Assembly (NCBI GenBank): GCA_022559845.1
Contig: CM040128.1
Span: 222,627,643-222,691,642 of the forward strand
From: Amorphophallus konjac
Taxonomy: Eukaryota; Streptophyta; Magnoliopsida; Alismatales; Araceae
Length of the DNA stretch: 64,000 bases
Direction: 5' to 3'
Below are positions 57,910-64,000 of this stretch, piece by piece (position 1 is the first letter of the stretch; each line of letters starts with the position of its first letter). A program made the translations under genes and the position numbers. The notes under the pieces were generated by a model that was given only the letters and a program-made list of their open reading frames with translations, was not told the DNA's origin and made no database searches.

Positions 57910-60900
57910 CTAAAATAATTCTGGAAATCGCTTCCTCATAGATTCCTCGGTCTCCCATGTAGCTTCATGTTCTGAATTATTATTCCATTGTACTTTTAGC
58001 ATGGGAATAACCTTATTCCTTAGGGTTCGTACTTCTCGATCTAGTATTCTTATGGGCTTCTGCTCGTATGTGAGATCTTTCCGGATTACTAGATTTCCAT
58101 GCTCAATAATATGTGATGGATCATGCACATACTTCTTCAACATAGATATGTGGAACACGTCATGTACTTCGGACAGTTGAGGTGGCAATGCGATGCGATA
58201 AGCAACCTCGCCAACTCTTTCTAGTATCTCAAAAGGTCCGATAAATCTTGGTGTAAGCTTGCCCTTAACACCAAATCTTCGTATTCCACGTCCAGGCGAT
58301 ATCTTGAGAAATACATGATCTCCAACTTGGAATTCAAGATCTCTCCTTCTTGTGTCAGCATAAGCATTTTGTCTAGACTGAGCAACTTGCAGTCTTTCTC
58401 TGATTAATTGTATCTTCTCGGTAGTATCCCTTACCATGTCTGGACCTAACAGTTGTTTCTCTCCAACTTTGTCCTAGCATAAGGGTGATCGACAACTCCT
58501 TCCGTATAAGGCTTCAAAAGGTGCCAGTTGTATACTTGCCTGGTAGCCATTATTGTATGCAAATTCAACCAGAGGCAAGTGATCATGCCAGTTTCCATCA
58601 AAATCAGTAATGCATGCTCTTAGCATATCTTCGACTACTTGATTGGTTCTCTCGGTCTGACCATCCGTTTGAGGATGAAAAGTTGTACTGAAGCTAAGTA
58701 TCATCCCCAACGACTGTTGTAGTCCTTTCTAAAAATGAGAAGTAAAACGGGGATCTCTGTCAGACACGATTGAAACAGGAATACCATGTAATCTGACTAT
58801 TTCCTTGATGTATAGTGCAGCTAAGACATCAACTGACCATCGACTCTTGATTGGCAAGAAATGCGCTGATTTAGTCAATCGGTCATTGATAACCCATATT
58901 CCATCATGTCCTCTTTTTGATTTAGATAAACCCATGATGAAATCCATACCAATATCCTCCCACTTCCATTTAGGGATATCTAGAGGATGTAGTTTTCCAG
59001 CAGGCTTTTGGTGTTCCACCTTGACTTGTTGGCACGTGAGACTGCGTGATACGTAGTCCGCTATTTCTCTTTTCATGTTGGGCCACCAAAAATTTCTTTT
59101 ACATCTTGGTACATTTTGGTAGATCCTGGATGAATCGTATACCTTGACCTATGAGCTTCGTGTAAGATCTTCTTCTTTACCTCGGGACAATCCGGTATGC
59201 AAGTTCTATTCCTGAATATTAATCTTCCTTCATAAGTTATTTGGAAATCCGATTATCCTTCCAGTTTGCCTTTGATCTCTACTAACATTGGGTCATTATC
59301 TTGAAGTGCTTGTATTTCAGTTAATAGATCTGACTGTATGCTTATATGAGATAATGTGACACATCTAGGGTCTGTGTCCATGATTATATTGAGTTCAGAT
59401 AATTGCTCCAGTAATTTCCATTCTTGAATCATACAATTGGCTAACAGTGCTCTCGGCTTTCGACTAAGGGCATCTGCTACATGATTACCCTTTTCGGGAT
59501 GATATTGTATATTGAAGTCGAAGTCCTTGAGATATTCCAGCCATCGTCTTTGCCTCATATTTAACTCCTTCTGTGAGAAAAGATATTTGAGACTCTTGTG
59601 ATCGGAGTATACAGTAAACTGTACTCCATAAAGATAATATCTCCATATTTTGAGTGCAAATACTACCGCGGCCAATTCTAAGTCATGGACGGGGTAGTTC
59701 TCTTCATGCTTCCTTAATTGACGAGAAGAGTAGGCTATAACCTTCCCTTGTTGCATTAGAACACATCCGAGGCTAATGCCAGAAGCATCAGTGTATACCT
59801 CGAACTTTTCTCCTTCAATTGGCAATGCTAAGATAGGAGCTGTAGTAAGATGATCCTTGAGAGTTTGGAAGCTTCTTTAACATTCCTCACTCCATTCATA
59901 ACGGATCTCCTTGCGAGTTAACCCCGTAAGCGGCACGGCGATTTTAGAGAAATCCTTGATGAATCGCCTGTAATAGCCGGCAAGACCTAAGAAACTTCGG
60001 ATCTCGCTAGCATTGGTCGGTCTTTCCCAGTTCCTTACAGCTTCAACCTTTGATGGGTCTACAGACAAGCCATCCTTTGATATAACATGTCCGAGAAAAG
60101 TCACTTCTTCAAGCCAGAATTCACACTTGCTAAGTTTTGCATATAATTAGTTTGTCCTCAATATTTGTAATGCAATCCTCAAATGTTCCTCATGCTCTTC
60201 CTTGGTCTTGGAATAAATCAATATATCATCAATAAAGACCACCACGAATTGATCCAAATAAGGCCTGAATATACTATTCATTAACTGCATAAAGGCAGCA
60301 GGGGCATTCGTTAGTCCGAAAGGCATAACAACAAATTCATAATGGCCATACCTACTTCTGAATGCGGTTTTATGAATATCCTCGTCCTTGATTCTTAGTT
60401 GGTGATATCCTGACCTAAGATCAATTTTGGAAAAGTACTTGGATCCTGAAATTTGATCAAACAATTCATCGATTCTCGGCAGTGGATACTTGTTCTTGAT
60501 AGTGAGATGATTCAACTGTCGATAGTCGATGCATAACCTCATGGATCCGTCTTTCTTCTTTACAAATAGTACAGGCGCTCCCCACGGGGAAGTACTTGGT
60601 CTAATGAATCCTTTCTTAATGAGTTCCATCAATTGCTCTTTTAACTCCTTGAGTTCAGCAGGTGACATCCTATAAGGTGCCTTTGAAATCGGACCAGCAC
60701 CAGGGACTAAGTCAATGGTGAAGGCCACTTCTCTTTGCGGGGGTAATCCCGGCAAATCTTCCGGAAACACGTCCGGAAATTCCTGTACCACTGGAATGTC
60801 TTCTAGCTTAGCTTCCTTAGCTTCTTTAACTGTGACAAAGGCAAGGAAAGATGCACATCCTTTCCTGATGAGCTTGCTAGCTCGGAGAGCTGAAATAAGA

Positions 60901-62261
60901 GGGGATCTGCTCCGACCCTTGGGGCTAGTAAAGATTAGTTCTGGAAATTCCTTGAATGTAACCTTGCTATTGCGGCAATCAACCGTTGCCTGATACTTGG
61001 ATAACCAATCTGCTCCTAGTATAACATCATACTCTTTCAGATCTAAACATATGAGATCAATAGGAAGATTTCTACCCTGAACCAATACTTCGCAGTTTTG
61101 GTAATGATGTGTAATATCAGTCTCATCACCCAGAGGAGTAGACAAAACTAACTTTATCCATTCCGGTTCTAGGGGTAATGGGTCAGCAAGCTTCTTAGAA
61201 ATAATTGAATGCGATGCACCAGTATCAATTAAGACATATGCATTCTTGGAACAAACTTTCAATGTACCTTCCACTAAGCCGCCTTCTTCTTCTTGCTCGG
61301 TCTCCTTGATTGCATGAAGACGAGCATTCTTGGTTACTGGGCGCTTTCCGTCATCGGCTTGGTTATTTAGTAGTGGGCAATCGGGAATCCGATGCTCACG
61401 ACTCCCACAACGGAGACATGCTCCAAGTTTCCTCCAGCATTCTTCTGCTCTATGACCCGCTTTATCACAATGTTTGCACACTGTATTTGGAGAGGTAGTG
61501 GTGATAGAGAAGGGCTTGGTCTTCTTGAACTTTTGATCTTGCGAGGAAATACCTCCATTGCTAGGCCTCTTCTTGAAGTTGGGTTTAAAGGAACCTGATC
61601 CTGTAACTTGTTCCTTCTTATCCTTACCACGAATCCTATCAGATAGTTCTGTGGCATCTTCTAATAGTTGAGCTCGGCGTACTATCTCCGAGTAGACTTG
61701 AATGTCCATCGGCGCCAGTTGAGTAATAGCTTGGGGCCTGAGCCCATTAAGAAATCTCCTAGCTTTCATTTTCTCGGTGCTAACTAGATGCTTAGCATAC
61801 CGAGATAATCTAGAGAATTGGGCCTCATACTCGGCCACTGACAAAGATCGTTGCTTTAATGCAGCAAATTCTGCAGCCTTCTTTTCCTGAACTCGGTCTG
61901 AGAAATATTTTGCGTTGAAGTGTTCAACGAATTCCTCCCACGTAACATGATCTTGATTTATAGTAGCCTCTATTGATTCCCACCAGCATCTAGCATCCCT
62001 TTCTAACTGAAAAGTAGCTAATAAGACCTTATCTTGATCCGTGCATTGCATAACACAGAATATTCGTTCTGTTTCCCTAATCCAGTGTTCAGCGTCATCT
62101 GGATCAGTAGAACCCGTGAACTTGGGCGGGTTCATGTTCTTGAAAGTCTGGTGGAGACTTCCTGCTCGTTGTCCACCTCCCTGTGCTACTTGTTGCAGTA
62201 CTTGAGTCATGCCTTGAAGTGTACGTTGCATGTTGCGCCATTGAGCACGTTCGGCAGCCAT
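57910..62261 (-). pseudogene. gag-pol: Gag-Pol of chromovirus element G
   Basis: From Met 62261: Gag core ([36 protein letters not shown]); two knuckles at residues 262-275 ([14 protein letters not shown]) and 282-295; protease IDTGAS with Asp346; RT with [37 protein letters not shown] and FIDD at 676-679. After the stops, RNase H ([20 protein letters not shown]), integrase ([44 protein letters not shown]) and a chromodomain-like C-terminus (HEATWETEESMRKRFPELF). In-frame stops end at 60147, 59877, 59253, 58729 and 58474; a one-base loss lies near 59100. At least four of the five stops can be explained by C-to-T or G-to-A changes. Chromodomain integrases target heterochromatin, which fits this nest. 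Non-functional as it stands. Confidence 0.93.
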
Positions 62262-62415
62262 TATCCTACAATTACCATAACTATATTAATACGTGATTTG
62301 TATTTAAAGACTAGTATTTCTATGTTAATTTTAACCCTTGGCTCTACCCAATCTCACTGGTTAAAGGTTTAAAACTTATCCTTGGACTTGGGTTTCCTAG
62401 GAATTAAATACCCTA

Positions 62416-62428
62416 GGCTCTGATACCA
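62416..62428 (-). other. Primer binding site, tRNA-iMet type (element G)
   Basis: TGGTATCAGAGCC on the minus strand, seven bases from the 5' LTR end at 62436. Confidence 0.9.
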
Positions 62429-62435
62429 CAAAAAC

Positions 62436-64000
62436 TGTCACGCCCCGAGAGCGGAAGATACCCGGAGATGCGTGACGAGTTTATATCGATCATGTCAATC
62501 AGGGTAGAAGTGTATTTGACACAAAGACAGAGATGCGCAAAAGTAAAGATAACCCAATCCATTTATTTCTTCATAATAAATAGTCTATTACAAACCCAAT
62601 ACTCTATTCAAAAAAAAAAAAGTACACATTTGACTCAAGAAATATATAAAAGACTAGATGACACTTGGAAAAGCTCTAGCTCTTTCACTCTTGATTCTCC
62701 CCATCCGATTGACTTCCCTCGTCGTCGGACTTACCTGAAAAGTAGGGACAACACGGAGTGAGCGAACGCTCAGTAGGAAATTATATCTCAGGAACTAGCA
62801 AGGGGTTTAAGTAGTTACATCTTTCATGAATGTACTATAGCTATGCATGCTCGCATAAAACGACAAGATAGAAAGAGGATATAACAATAAGATAACAGGA
62901 AGGACTAGTCATGAACTTTCAAGAACTTATATCAAATGACCTCAAGATATTCAAGCAAGTACTTTATCATGTCAAGATGAAATTGGGCTATCACGTTCAA
63001 GCACGCAAGTAATTACCCTTTTTCGGGCCACGCAAGTTATGTAATATCAAGTCAAGTACAAGATTTGTGGAATGTTCAATCAAGCTAGTCATGCACTTCG
63101 GTATAATGCCAATACCGTGATCAATCAACTCCCATGGGCACAAGTACTTTCGGGTGCTCCTCCCAGGACCAGATCGGGCCCTATATGCGCAGGCATTAGT
63201 CATGTATTTTAACATCCACTTTTGTATATAGCCAATATGGAATTTCAAGGATAAAGCTTGTAGACATGTAGGATAGACTTTGAAAGAATAGAGTCCAAAA
63301 ATATGATACTTGACATAGATAGGCGATAATAACGGTACAATCACGATTATCGATAAAACTAGGTGGAATTGGTTCCCTTAACTCGGGTACCATGATAAGT
63401 AAGTAGAGACACTCTTTTATATAGAATTGAGGTCCATATGAATAGCACCTCAATGGCAAGACGTCCTCATTCTTAATATAGAATTGAGGTTCATAAGAAC
63501 ATCAAGTTTAATATAGAATTGGGGTCTACAAGAACATCATAACAATGTTGATATAGAATTGGGGTTTACAAGAACAGCATAACAACGGCATATTCTTCCC
63601 CGTTCATTAAGATAATACTCATATCATACCCATGGCATGACATGAGGGCCGGTATTACCATGTTTCTATAGAGGGCCATGGCAAAGATTATGTAATGGGT
63701 TTTTATGGTACAACCAGCTCAGTCGGCCTTGAGGGAATCCAAGGCGAGGAGTCTTACGGAGGTCTCTATGACTAACTCGCTAGTCCAAAGGAACGGAATG
63801 TCCAATGGAGAGCTTGTATGTCAATGAGAATTGAGGGGTAATGCGATAAATCATCGTAGAAAACATGGGACTATACTCACGGAGTGGAGTAATAGTGCCT
63901 ATATATATAAATATATGTAATGAATCCCTCGGATAACAGTAATCAGGAAAAATCAGTAATGCAGAAAGTAGCAACTTTGGTAAAGTCATTTTTCATGTAA
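62436..64000 (-). repeat. Element G 5' LTR, partial
   Basis: Aligns base for base with 54892-56460 apart from a few substitutions and small indels (for example a shorter A-run near 62610). The remaining 1.4 kb, including the TATA box and cluster 1, lies beyond the window. Confidence 0.93.

Larger units (their letters stand above)
54892..64000 (-). mobile_element. Element G: chromovirus (Ty3/Gypsy, Tekay-like), minus strand, runs off the window
   Basis: On the minus strand: 5' LTR (from beyond 64000 to 62436), iMet primer site, gag-pol (62261-57910), polypurine tract, 3' LTR (57831-54892). It interrupts the F ORF; the left flanking pentamer is GGATT (54887-54891), its partner is outside. LTR ends are TGTAGCAACCC and GGGGCGTGACA. 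LTRs are near-identical by eye, so it is a recent insertion although gag-pol carries stops. Confidence 0.92.

Overview
The window is wholly repetitive plant DNA: a nest of LTR retrotransposons in which I see no host gene, tRNA or rRNA. Plant origin follows from the element lineages: Sirevirus-like Copia, Tat/Ogre-like Ty3/Gypsy with two RNase H domains and an antisense plant-mobile-domain ORF, a chromodomain Gypsy, and initiator-Met tRNA primer sites. It looks like pericentromeric or other gene-poor chromatin of an angiosperm with a large genome. I cannot name the species.

Layout (family letters are mine). E (Copia, gag-only, + strand) runs from before position 1 to 18259 and is followed directly by a second, truncated internal copy (18260-19652), giving the order LTR-internal-LTR-internal. 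A (Gypsy, non-autonomous, +; 1862-13175; target duplication CTCAT) sits inside the first E gag. F (a gypsy-type element with a PF04195-like protein) begins at 19653 inside the second E gag. B (Tat-like, with full pol, +; 19883-53375; duplication GTTCC) sits inside F. C (Copia, gag-only, - strand; 20432-30464; duplication TCTCT) sits inside the left LTR of B. D, a 5'-truncated relative of A (44512 to about 52080), together with a fragment of a C-like LTR (about 44030-44500), lies inside or replaces the 3' end of B. F resumes at 53381 and its ORF is broken at 54892 by G (chromovirus, - strand), whose 5' LTR runs off the end of the window.

How the elements relate. B is the only Tat-like element here with protease, reverse transcriptase, RNase H and integrase. 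A and D share its Gag, PBS type and 3' untranslated blocks, but carry an unrecognised protein region (domain X) where pol should be; they look like parasites of a B-like partner. E and C have Gag proteins ending in a similar short motif (GPK..WVP) followed by non-coding DNA, so they also lack pol. Every coding region has stops or frameshifts.

The strongest unexplained signal is in non-coding DNA. Each family carries its own array of short repeated or quasi-palindromic motifs around its promoter: about 45 copies of TGTAYAGACTTG in each C LTR, hairpin-like CGGTCTATCGTAAGACCG motifs in A, B and D, ACGCC..GGCGT motifs in G, and GTCGAC-centred motifs in E. A and D also carry a 33-bp coding repeat in which nearly every unit is also a hairpin.
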